Assembly: GCF_011386835.1 (NCBI RefSeq)
Contig: NC_088792.1
Coordinates: 60,392,081-60,456,080 of the forward strand
From: Chrysemys picta bellii
Lineage: Eukaryota > Chordata > Testudines > Emydidae
DNA: 64,000 nt
Reading direction: 5' to 3'
A program made the translations under genes and the position numbers. Shown here one piece after another: positions 11,745 to 22,502 of this stretch. Position 1 is the first letter of the stretch. Every line of letters begins with the position of its first letter. The notes beneath the pieces are model-generated. The model ran no database searches, was not told the origin of the DNA, and saw only the letters and a list, made by a program, of their open reading frames with translations.

Positions 11745-11960
11745 AACCCGTCATCAACATGGACGCATGTCCTCTGAGTGGTGGTTGAAGCATGAAGGGA
11801 TATGAGTCTTTAGCGCATCTGGCATGTAAATATCTTGCAACAACAGCTACAACAGTGCCATTCGAATGCCTGTTCTCACTTTCAGGTGACATTGTGAACA
11901 AGAAGCAGGCAGCATTATTATCTCCTGCAAATTGTAACCAGCCTTGTTTGTCTGAGTGAT
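11745..11960 (+). pseudogene. hAT transposase dimerisation fragment, plus strand
   Basis: With frame breaks, the plus strand reads LACKYLATTATTVPFECLF and LSGDIVNKKQA, the hAT C-terminal motif, then runs into the right AT-rich arm. It mirrors the minus-strand copy at 11084-11302. About 92 bp upstream, at 11655, the ordinary transposase frame ends. This suggests that this side is the original 3' end and the left side is the added inverted copy. Confidence 0.75.
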
Positions 11961-12360
11961 TGGCTGACCAAGAAGTAGGACTGAGTGGACTTGTAGGCTC
12001 CAACGCTTTACATTGATTTATTTTCAAATGCAGGTTTTTTTGTACATAATTCTACATTTGTAAGTTCAACTTTCATGATAAAGAGATTGCACAACAGTAC
12101 TTGTATGAGGTGAATTGAAAAATACATTTTTTTGTTTTTTACAGTGCAAATATTTGTTATAAAAGATAAATATAAAGTGAGCACTGTACACTTTTGTATT
12201 CTGTGTTGTAATTGAAATTAATATATTTGAAAAGGTAGTAAACATCCAAAAATATTTAAAATAAATGTTATTCTATTGTTTAACAGCACAATTAACCACG
12301 ATAAATTTTTTATCACATGATTAATTGTGATTATTTTTTTAACTCGCTTGACAGGCCTAA

Positions 12361-12920
12361 TAATAGTTAATTAATAATAATAACTAATAATAACCAGGAG
12401 TGTGTTTGACCTGCCATCAAGGCTAAGGTCCTATACACTGTGTCTCTTCAGATGGTGAAGTTTTCAGAACTATCCAATTTAGTCATCTTAGTATTTATAT
12501 TTATCTTTTCAAATGAGGAGTTCATTTTTCTAGTCAATGTCAACAATACCAAATGATTTCTCTAGAAATGGGGGAAACAGGCGACAGTCCGAACTTTAAA
12601 TTTATGCAGAACTATCATTGGCTTCAAAAGGCTGAGATAACATTTCAACAAAGTATGGAACTCCCTTTGTGACCAGAAGAAGTCCACCATACCCAGCTGT
12701 TCTCCACTAAGAAATTCCAAGGAGGACCAGTGTATGTGTGTGTTGTGGAGAGGGTTGTGAGCAGACTGTACCCTGTTAAGAGATGTAGAACTGGGTGAAC
12801 TTCCCTTGCTTTCAGAGGAGCTCAGGAGGGAATTCTCCCATCCTAAGGCAGAATGCATCATGGTGATTGCTCTGGTTTGATGCAGCTATGTACTGCCCAT
12901 AACTGTGGACTATGGCTAAC
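12361..12920. other. Spacer sequence before assembly gap
   Basis: A short (TAA)-rich run next to the hAT element, then unremarkable sequence up to the gap. No gene recognised. Confidence 0.5.
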
Positions 12921-13420
12921 NNNNNNNNNNNNNNNNNNNNNNNNNNNNNNNNNNNNNNNNNNNNNNNNNNNNNNNNNNNNNNNNNNNNNNNNNNNNNNNN
13001 NNNNNNNNNNNNNNNNNNNNNNNNNNNNNNNNNNNNNNNNNNNNNNNNNNNNNNNNNNNNNNNNNNNNNNNNNNNNNNNNNNNNNNNNNNNNNNNNNNNN
13101 NNNNNNNNNNNNNNNNNNNNNNNNNNNNNNNNNNNNNNNNNNNNNNNNNNNNNNNNNNNNNNNNNNNNNNNNNNNNNNNNNNNNNNNNNNNNNNNNNNNN
13201 NNNNNNNNNNNNNNNNNNNNNNNNNNNNNNNNNNNNNNNNNNNNNNNNNNNNNNNNNNNNNNNNNNNNNNNNNNNNNNNNNNNNNNNNNNNNNNNNNNNN
13301 NNNNNNNNNNNNNNNNNNNNNNNNNNNNNNNNNNNNNNNNNNNNNNNNNNNNNNNNNNNNNNNNNNNNNNNNNNNNNNNNNNNNNNNNNNNNNNNNNNNN
13401 NNNNNNNNNNNNNNNNNNNN
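12921..13420. other. Assembly gap, exactly 500 N
   Basis: 500 consecutive N. The round number suggests a placeholder rather than a measured length. Open frames that span it are artefacts. Confidence 0.99.
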
Positions 13421-13478
13421 CCACAAGAACTCCTTGTTGTTTTTGCTGATACAGACTAACATGGCTACCACCCTAAAA
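13421..13478 (+). repeat. End of a dispersed repeat next to the gap
   Basis: Sequence just after the gap includes ACAGACTAACATGGCTACCA, a tail I recognise as recurring in sauropsid dispersed repeats. The rest of the repeat is probably inside the gap and may be why the assembly broke there. Confidence 0.4.
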
Positions 13479-15923
13479 CCAGTTCATATTTGTCTTTACT
13501 CATACTATACGGAGTAGTAAGGACTTTATTTAAATCTGATCTGATTAAACAGCGTATCAGAAACTATGACAATAAGAGATTGCACTGAGACAAAAACTAC
13601 ATTAATATGGGGTTAAGGTTGAGAGTTCATAGCAGTAATTTAGGGTAAAATACTTTACAGGGATGTTGTAATTGTCCTCAAAACAAGCAATAGAAACTCA
13701 AGAAAGTCATAGTTAAAGTTCCATTTAAAAAAAATCAAACCCTGTTAAAAGTGAGGTAAGGCACTCAAGCAATCTTACTTTAATCAGGACAAACTGATTA
13801 TTAAAGACATTAGATTTTTCTTTATTTTGAACTCATGGGATATGGTGGTCCTAAGCAGCTCCTGTAGAGGGAGAATCCTCCCATAGCCAGTTGTGGTTCC
13901 TTTATGTCCCCTATATGCCACTAGAGTGGCATACAGGAGCTGGGATCGGAATTGGGCTTCATGTTTTTGTAGAGTACTTCATAGGTGCTATGTGTTTGTG
14001 GGATGGCTGAGTGAAGAATGAAAATATGTGACTTTCTAGGCAAAGCTGTATTTTTGGGGGGAAGAAGGAAAGTCTGTGGGCAAAGAAATGAGACCACATG
14101 AGAGGCTCTGATTTTGTGGCCAGAAGTGCTTTCTGAAGAATTAGGGTTGAATTCTGCAGCCTTTTATTATGCAATTTCCCATTAAAGCCAAGGGACAAAT
14201 TCTGGGCTCCTTACATTTCCTCCATCCCCATCATGAAATGAACTAGCTTGGCTACTTAAGTGCAGGGAATAGGACCTTTTCCCAGGAGGGCTGGTCATCA
14301 GGGCTTACATACAAGAGGTAGCATTGGTTTAACTAATTGTACAATCCCATCCAACCCCCTGGGTACATACTCCGGCAGCTGCCCTGACCATACTGTTATT
14401 TTTAGGAGCTAGCTCAAGCACAGCTAGCATGTGTACATCTACCCAAGCTGGGAATCACCCCTCGCAGCTGCTGTATAGATGTGCTCTGTATGGGTAACTA
14501 ACATCACGTTGGCACGTGTTCACATGACATCTGTGTGTGATGGTTTACGCAACTGACCAGACTGAATAGACAACTTGTAATAACAAAGGTTAATTTCTTT
14601 CTTAAGATCCTATGCATGATTAAAAGAATCCACTGAAAAAAAATGTAGGAATTTCCTTTGATTCGTCAAACTATTTGCTCCCTTCTCACCTGTTCATCAC
14701 GAGTCAACTTTTGTTTACTTACAAAACTTTTTCAAGGTGTATACTTCTCCAAAAGTGATTATGTCTGCTTCACAAGGATGTATGCGACATTTACTTGTAA
14801 CAAGCAATGAATACATTTACATAGTAGGAACATTTAAAATGATTACTAAAATGTAAGTAATTACTATGGATGCAGAAAGATTTTATTAGTGTCAAGTCTC
14901 ACTGCCATGTCATGAAATTGAATGCATGAATGAAAAACAATTGCAAATGTTATTTAAAAGGTGGTAGGGAGGAATGAAAAACATGACAGTGGAAAAGCCC
15001 TGAAAGGATTGGCACACAGGTATGGAAAAAGTTGCTTCGGGTCTCAAAGTGTGTGTGAAATAAGAAAGTGGAAAAAAAATAGGAATGTGAGTCTTAATAG
15101 GGAACCCTGTTTATTCCAACTAAAACTACTTTACCAAGTATTAAAAGTAAATCACATTACAGAGGTCTCTTCATTTCACTCTTGCATCATAAAAGTGATC
15201 CATTAAATTTTTGTTTTCATGCTCACTGTTGCCGATGTGTTATGCACTTCATTTATAGTAAATAAAACACTAAGCCCATTAATACTTCATAAATTGATAG
15301 TGGTTTAATCCAGTTTCCTCTGAAGCAACAAAAACTAAATTGCCAGGTGTGTTCATATGAATAGCAGATATGAAAATGAGAATTCTACCTAATCACCTGA
15401 GGGGAAGGTTCATAAGAATGGGCAAGTTGTGGGTAAGAATTGTCACAGAAGTGGTTTGTTTTAAACAGAAGTTTTACTTAAAATTGTTCATAGATCAAAA
15501 TAATGTCCCACCAGCACACCCAAGAGAAAAAAAAATCTGTATCCCAGGCTCTCTGGTTATTCACTCAGTCATTCTTGTAAAATGTTCTGGGCGCTACTGC
15601 TGCTGTAATCTACAATAACTTTCCCATTTTATATACTTAATAACAATAACTCTGCTTTTCAGAGCTTTACTCCTGCATCTACCACTCCAAAAAACAGGGA
15701 ACTGATTTCTCCTCATCCTAGAAATACTCACCAACAGCATGCCTGTAAAATGTGTGAAACCATTTATTCCCTATTGCACTTGGGGTCTGAATCCCATTTT
15801 GTTGCTGTTGTTTTTTTTTTTTTCCAAGGTGGACCCCAAAGACTATTTCTAGAGGCTGGTATTCTGACCCAGCAATCCCTTCCTGGCATACCAGACATTC
15901 AACACCTGCTCCCCTTTTAATGT
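13479..15923. other. Spacer sequence, no gene recognised
   Basis: AT-rich sequence of about 2.4 kb with a poly-T run near 15810-15823. The open frames are short and show no motif. I see no supported feature. Confidence 0.5.
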
Positions 15924-15928
15924 ACTGC

Positions 15929-17134
15929 TGTGACAGGTTGGATCCACAGAAACCCCCTTGGGAGCTGCCACCCAATGTGCAAAGACTACCCCTGCTTCTG
16001 TTTTCCCTGCCAGCTCAGGACTTCAGCACCCTGTCTTGCTGAGCCAGCCACTCCTGTCTGGCTCTAACACAGATCCAGGGTCTGAATCACTTGTCCCAAA
16101 GCTGCAGGTTTACCTGAAACCAGCTTACAGAAGTGTGCTTGTCTTTAGCACTCAGATGTTCAACTCCCAATGGGGTCTAAACCCAAATAAATCCGTTTTA
16201 CCCTGCATAAAGCTTATGCATGGCAAACTCATAAATTGTTCGCCCTCTATAACACTGATAGAGAGATATGCACAGTTGTTTGCTCCCCCAGGTATTAATA
16301 CATATTCTGAGTAAATTACTAAATAAAAAGTGATTTTATTAATAAAGACAGTAGGATTTAAGTGGTTCAAAGTAGTAACAGACAGAACAAAGTAAGTCAC
16401 CAAGCAAAATAAAATAAAATGCGTGAATCTATGCCTAATCAAACTAAATACAGATAATTTCCTCACCAGTTCCAGAGCACTCCCTTTTACAGGCTAATCT
16501 CCTTTTAGCCTGGGTCCAGCAATCACTCACCCCTGTAGTTTCTGTCCTTTGTTTCAGTCTCCTTCAAGTATCCTGGTGGGGGTGGAGAGGCTCCTTCTTT
16601 AGCCAGCTGAAGACAAAATGGAGGGGTCTCCCACGGGTTTAAATAGACTCTCTCTTGTGGGGGGAGACCCCCCCCTCCCTCCTATGCAAAGTCCAGCTCC
16701 AAGATGGAGTTCTGGGGTCACCTGGGCAAGTCACATGTCCCTGCATGACTCAGTCTTTACAGGCTGAAGCCATTGTCCACATGGTATCTTGCATGTCTCC
16801 AGGAAGACTTCTCATGTGGATTGGAGTATTCCAAGATGCATTGTTCCCCAAGTGTTTCCTGGTCAGGTACTTAACCTGGCGAATTCCTTCCTAAAGAAGC
16901 TGACCAAATGTCTCACAGAGCTTACTTAGAAACCAAGCCAACATACAGCCCATATTCTTAACCTCGAGTAGAAAATGATATATATGTACAAATAGGATGA
17001 ATAGATACAGTAGACCATAACCTTTACGGAGATATGTTACATGGCACAGGCAGCACAAAACATATTTCAGTTATGTCATCCATACATTTATAAGCACCCC
17101 CTCCCCATAAAGCCTTATGGGGTACACTGTCACA
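15929..17134. mobile_element. Solo LTR with 5-bp target duplication ACTGC
   Basis: A 1206-bp element starts TGTGACAGGTTGG and ends TACACTGTCACA. It is flanked by ACTGC at 15924-15928 and 17135-17139. TG...CA ends, 7-bp inverted termini and a 5-bp duplication are the marks of an LTR. There is no internal retroviral sequence, so it is a solo LTR left by LTR-LTR recombination. Confidence 0.85.
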
Positions 17135-17144
17135 ACTGCTTCCC

Positions 17145-17206
17145 CCCATAATTACAGACAGGTACAAAATTTTGCTATCTACCCTCTTTTCCAGATCATT
17201 TATGAA
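17145..17206 (-). pseudogene. CR1 reverse transcriptase fragment, 3' side of split
   Basis: On the minus strand this reads FINDLEKRVDSKIL, the CR1 reverse transcriptase segment that should follow LVPVQFNI encoded at about 28535-28570. The 11.3 kb in between is the MITE and everything nested in it. Beyond LDSKIL-like residues the CR1 homology stops, so this copy is truncated. Confidence 0.75.
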
Positions 17207-17338
17207 TACACCTCTACCCCGATATAACGCGACCCAATATAACATGAATTTGGATATAACGCGGTAAAGCAGTGCTCCGGGGGGGGGGAGGGGGGGCTGC
17301 ATGCTCTGGTGGATCAAAGCAAGTTCAATATAACGTGG
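17207..17338. mobile_element. Inverted-repeat MITE, left part of split copy
   Basis: Starts ACACCTCTACCCCGATATAA like the copies at 2624 and 46448 and includes GGTAAAGCAGTGCTC. It is interrupted after ...ATAACGTGG by LTR A. The remainder is at 28469-28534. GTGG at 17335-17338 is repeated at 28465-28468. Confidence 0.85.
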
Positions 17339-17354
17339 TGTGACAGACCCAGAC

Positions 17355-17434
17355 CAGTGGGGTACAGAAGTCTGGTAGAGGGCAAATATACTGGTCACTG
17401 GATGAGTAGTTTTCTGTTCCCTGAGTGACCAGAC
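17355..17434 (+). repeat. Direct repeat flanking the LINE, left copy
   Basis: GACCAGTGGGGTACAGAAG through CCCTGAGTGACCAGA. The sequence is repeated at 26719-26799 with roughly 15% difference by eye. It belongs to the 5' end of LTR A. The two copies bracket the LINE. Confidence 0.75.
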
Positions 17435-20400
17435 CTATTGGGATCCAGGGGGGCTCCACAGGACCTGGAGACCAAAAAATTATGGGGGGCAACTAATAAA
17501 AGAACAGGGACAGGAGTGAGGTCAAAGGGTCAAACGAAGCGAACCAGACGGGGATACCGAGCAGAGAACCCCGGACAGCGCCCACTGCTCCTCGAAGGCA
17601 TCAAGGGAGCCAGTGGACGCCGCCCAGAGGAACACTGCCCGGATACGTGAAAGAACGGAGGACCTGAAATACGCCCCACAGTCACAGGAAACTCCATTGG
17701 CCAACCTCCTTACTCTGGTTTTATAGATGGCCAGTTTCGCTAGGGCCAGAAGGAGGTTGACCAGGAGGTCCCGCGACTTTGTGGGGCGACGGATAGGGAG
17801 TGCATAAATAAAAAGGTGAGGAGAAAAGTGCAACCAAAATCTTAACAAAATATCTGTGAGGAGCCGGAATAGGGGCTGCAGCCTGGCGCACTCCAGGTAA
17901 ACATGCGCCAGGGTCTCCCTCACGCTGCAAAAGGGGCAGGTGTCTGGGATAGGGGTAAACCGCGCCAAGTACACGCCCGTGCTCACGGCTCCGTGAAGGA
18001 GCCGCCAACTGATGTCCCCGGTGGGCTTCGGGATCAGAGCAGAATAAAGGCTGGCCCACCGGGGCTCCTCACCCTCCAGAGGTGGCAGAAGGTCCCGCCA
18101 CTTCATATCGGGGCGGGACGCGAGGGTGAGGACATGAAGAACATGGAGCACGAGCGTGTATAGATGTTTCCTTGGCGCGGTCCGGAATAGAACTGGCTGC
18201 AGATGGTGCAGCCGGATCATGGCGAATGGACGGGGAGGGGGGAGGTTGGGTCCACGGGGCAGGGGCCCGATGAAAAAGTCTGGAGGGCTCGGAGTGGAGG
18301 GTGGGCGGGGCGTGCCCTCTCGCAGGACCCGGTCGAGATAGTCCCGAGCAGCGGGCGGCAAAGCGGCCCTCACCTCCTGAAGTATGCGCCGGGGAGTACG
18401 AGGTCTGGAAAGCCCCATGCGCTGAGCGAGCGTCAGGGGATCCAGCCAGTCTCCCCGGTCATAGTCCAGGAGGTCTCCGACTTTGGTGACTTCTGCTAGG
18501 ACCAACCTCTGGCGCATCATGGGGGACTCCGCCACCTGCACACGAAGCTGGGGGTTGTGTAGCAGGGGCTCCGCGAGGAGATCTGCCCCCACAGTGGCCG
18601 CCACAGACCTGGTCACTGAAAACAGTTTCCAGGTCCGGAGGAGGTCCTCGTAGAAGACCGGCAGCTTGGAGAGGCCTCGCGGAAGACCTCTCAGATGGAG
18701 ACAAAGGAGCTGCCGGTCATATCGGAGCCCTCGGAAGCGGCGCAGGAAGGCGTGCGCCAATACGTTCCATGCCGGACTACCTGCACCATAAAGGAGACTC
18801 TGCAGGGCCTGGAGGTGGAAGACGCGGACCTGAGCGTGCAGACACTTCAGGCCCTGCCCTCCCTCCTCCAGGGGTAGATGGAGAACCCCCGCAGAGACCC
18901 AGTGCAGTCCTGACCAAAAGAACTCCAGAATCAACGTCCATAGGGTGGTCAGGAAGCCCGGGGCTGGGACCAGGGTGTTGAGCCAGTACCAGAGCATGGA
19001 CAGGACTAGTTGATTGAGCACCAGTGCTCTCCCTCGAAGGGAGAGACACCGGAGCAGTCCTGTCCATTTCCGGAGCCGCTCCGACACTCTGCCCTCTAAA
19101 CCTAGCCAGTTCTCCGGTGGAGACGGATGCGTGTCAGAAAGGTAAACGCCGAGATAGAGCAGCGGACCCACGCTCCACCGGATGGCCTGAAGCGCGGGTG
19201 GGAGGGAGCTCACCTGCCACCCGGCCCCTACCACCAGGCCAGAGCTCTTGACCCAGTTGACCCGGGCGGAGGAGGCCGCCGAATAGATGGTCTGGCAAGC
19301 CTCCACCCGCACCAAGTCGCCCGGGTCCTGGACCACGAGGAGCACATCGTCGGCGTACGCTGACAGGACCAGCCGCAGCTCCGGCTCCCACAGCACCAAC
19401 CCTGCCAACCTCCTACAGAGGAGACAGAGGAAGGACTCGATCGCCAGAGCATACAGCTGGCCCAAGGGGGGCACCCTTGACGTACTCCTCGCCCAAAGCT
19501 GACCAGTTCGGTCAGGGTCCAGTTGAGCCTGACCAAACACTCTGCGGAGGCGTACAGCACCTGGAGAAAACCCACAAACTGGGGCCCGAAGCCAAACGCT
19601 TGCAGAGTGCCCAGGAGATACCCGTGGTCCACCCTGTCGAACGCCTTCTCCTGATCCAGGGACAGGAGGGCGAACGACAGACCATCCCTACACCCGAGTT
19701 CCAAGAGGTCCGAGACCAGATACAAGTTGTCGAAAATGGTGCGGCCCGGGACGGTGTAGGTCTGGTCTGGGTGGATCACGTTCGCCAGCACGGACCCTAG
19801 CCGCAGCGAGATGGCCTTTGCTACGATTTTATAGTCCGTGCTGAGGAGCGAGATGGGACGCCAATTCCGTAAATCACGGAGGTCCCCCTTCTTCGGCAAT
19901 AAGGTGAGCACGGCTCGCCTGCACGAAAGAGGGAGGACCCCGCCCTGCAAGGACTCGGCCCAGACGGTGACAAGGTCCGGGCCGAGGACATCCCAAAACA
20001 CGCGGTAGAACTCCACGGTCAGCCCGTCCATGTCCGGAGATTTATTGGTGGGCATGCGGCGGAGGGCTTCCGAGAACTCGGCCAGAGTGAGAGGCAACTC
20101 CAGCCGGGGTCTCGGTCGCCCGCGCTGACCGTCGGGAGTTCATCCCAGAGCATTCTGCAAGCGTTAGGATTGGTCGGATCCAGGGAGAAAAGGCCTGCGT
20201 AGAAGGCCCTGGCCCTCCCGCCCATTTCCGTCGGATCTGTGAGGGGGGTGCCGTCCTCTGCTAGAAGGCAGGTGACGTGCTTTTTAGCCCCCCTCTTTTT
20301 CTCCAGGGCGTAGAAGAAGCGGGAACCGCGATCCATCTCCCGAAGGAGGCGGATGCGGGATCGAACAAAGGCACCTCGGGCCCGATGGTCCTCGAGGGTC

Positions 20401-21198
20401 CGCAGCTCTTCCCGCTTCTCCTGGCACGCTCCGCAGAGGGATGGATTACCGGGGCTGGCGGCCAGACGCCTCTCCAGCTCTAAGACCTCCCATTCCAACT
20501 GCCCTATCGCCGCATCCCTCCGTCGGCTGGCGCCCCGGGTGTAGTCACGGCAGAAGAGCCGGGCGCGCACCTTCCCCAGGTCCCACCACCGCCGCGCCGA
20601 GGGAAAGGCACGCCGCTGCCCTCGCCAGGCCAGACAGAACTCCCGGAAGGATGCCACGAAGCCCACATCCTCCAACAAGCTATTATTAAAGTGCCAATAG
20701 GCCGGCCCCAGCCTCTCCGCGCAGAGAGAGGCTGTCACGGTGGCTAGATGGTGATCTGAAAAAGGGGCCGGCCGGACGCTGGAGGAGTGGGCCCGGGAAA
20801 GATGGAAGCGTGACATATAGATGCGGTCCAACTGGGAGTGATACGACTGATGGACCTCCACCCGGACAAAAGTGAATGTCAAAACGTCATCTGGGTGGTG
20901 GTCGTGCCAGACGTCCACCAGGGAGTGATGTTCGATGATCTCCTGGAGGACATCCGCGGCGGCCGGGTGCTGCTCAGTCCCCGAGTGGTCCCGTTCCTCA
21001 AGGGTGGCATTAAAGTCCCCGCCCAGGACCAGGCACTCGCGAGGATCCAAGGTGCCGAGGAAGGCGGACGCCTGCTGATAAAAACACAACCTCTCCGGGC
21101 CCAATGTCGGGGCGTAAACGTTGACGAGATTAACCACAAGCCCCTCCATGCGGACCCGGCGGTGCAGCAGGTGGCCCGGCACAGCCTCGGCGACCCCC

Positions 21199-22277
21199 TG
21201 TGACGTTATTGACATAAACTGGGACCATATAGATCATTGTTGCAACCAAGGTCCTGTAGTGGCACCCAAATCTTGTATAAAGGGGGTCAAATGGGGTGTC
21301 TAGGACAAGGTTATGGTTTACTGGTTATGATTATGCTGTCTATATGTATGTATCAGTTTTGTAGTCGAAGTTATGAATATTGGCTCTATACTGTCTGTAT
21401 GGCAAACTTATGCTATGCTGCTGGGTGACATCCCAGACAAGCTGAGATTAGCTCTGCCTAGCCTGCTTGATGGCCCATTAAGGACCATCAGCTATACAAT
21501 GGACCCATTGAGAGAAGGCAGATACGCCTTGTACCTCAGCAAAGTATGCAGGGACTGGCCCATGTGACTCCAGACTCCATTTTGCTGTAATTTTCCACAG
21601 TAAGAACAAAGAGGTGTTCTTACACCTGGAAAAGACTATATAAGGCTGATGCCTCATCTCCATCTTGTCTTCAATCCTGCTTCTTACCTCTGGAGGGACT
21701 TTGCTACAAACGGAAGCTCTGAACAAAGGACTGAATGACCCATCCCAGCTGGGGATGTATTCCAGAGACTTGATTTGAACCTGCAGTTTATTCCATTGCT
21801 GCTGCAAGCCTGAACCAAGAACTTTGCCATTACTGTATGTAATTGATTCCATTTAACCAATTCTAACTCTCATTTCTATCTTTTTCCTTTTATGAATAAA
21901 CCTTTAGATTTTAGATTCTAAAGGATTGGCAGTAGCGTGATTTGTGGGTAAGGTCTGACTTGTATATTGACCTGGGTCTGGGGCTTGGACCTTTGGGATC
22001 AGGAGAACCTTTTTCTTTTACTGGGGTATTGGTTTTTATAACCATTTGTCCCCATAACGTGTGGCACTGGTGGTAATACTGGGAAACTGGAGTGTCTAAG
22101 GAGATTGCTTGTGAGACTTGCGGTTAGCCAGTGGGGTGAGACCGAAGTCTTAGTCTGGCTGGTTTGGTTTGCCTTAGAGGTGGAAAAACCCCGGCCTTGG
22201 GCTGTAACTGCCCTATTTTAGCAATTTGTCCTGAGTTGGCACTCTCAGTTGGGTTACGCCAGAACCGCATTGTCACA
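21199..22277 (+). mobile_element. Solo LTR B inside LINE ORF2, target duplication CCCCC
   Basis: A 1079-bp element runs from TGTGACGTTATTGAC to CGCATTGTCACA. It is flanked by CCCCC at 21194-21198 and 22278-22282. Removing it with one CCCCC rejoins the endonuclease frame (PEVLG to VAEAVPG). The plus strand carries a TATA box (TATATAAGG, 21637-21645) and AATAAA (21895-21900) about 250 bp downstream, so sense is plus, opposite to the LINE. A close inverted copy lies at 26805-27886. Confidence 0.92.
21637..21645 (+). promoter_or_regulatory. TATA box of LTR B
   Basis: TATATAAGG is followed by GCTGATGCCTCATCTCC and, about 250 bp later, AATAAA (21895-21900). This spacing fits an LTR U3-R layout. 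The same signals occur on the minus strand of the inverted copy, near 27440. Confidence 0.55.
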
Positions 22278-22502
22278 CCCCCAGCACCTCGGGCCGTAGG
22301 TCGGGGTAGAACAGGGTCGCCACTCCAGCCGTACGAACTGTGAGGTGGCTAAAATAGACCCTGTCCCCCCACTCCAGCTGCCAGCTAGCTTCAGCGGCCG
22401 GATCCGTATGGGTCTCCTGCAGGAAAATCACAGAATACCCCCCCTCCCAAAGGAAGGAGAGCACCTGGCTCCTGTGGAGACCCATCCTACAGCCCCAGGT
22501 AT

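Larger units (their letters stand above)
10701..12360. mobile_element. hAT transposon remnant with large inverted arms
   Basis: The ends TAGGCCTATCAA and TTGACAGGCCTA form terminal inverted repeats of about 12 bp inside much longer AT-rich inverted arms. Both arms carry the transposase C-terminal dimerisation segment, facing each other (minus strand near 11105-11290, plus strand near 11760-11960). An upstream transposase fragment lies between them. So the element has two 3' ends and no intact 5' half. It sits in (TAA)n sequence, which obscures any target duplication. Confidence 0.8.

Noticed and set aside
12812..13517. Four long frames across the gap
   Set aside because: They are runs of X produced by N, not sequence.
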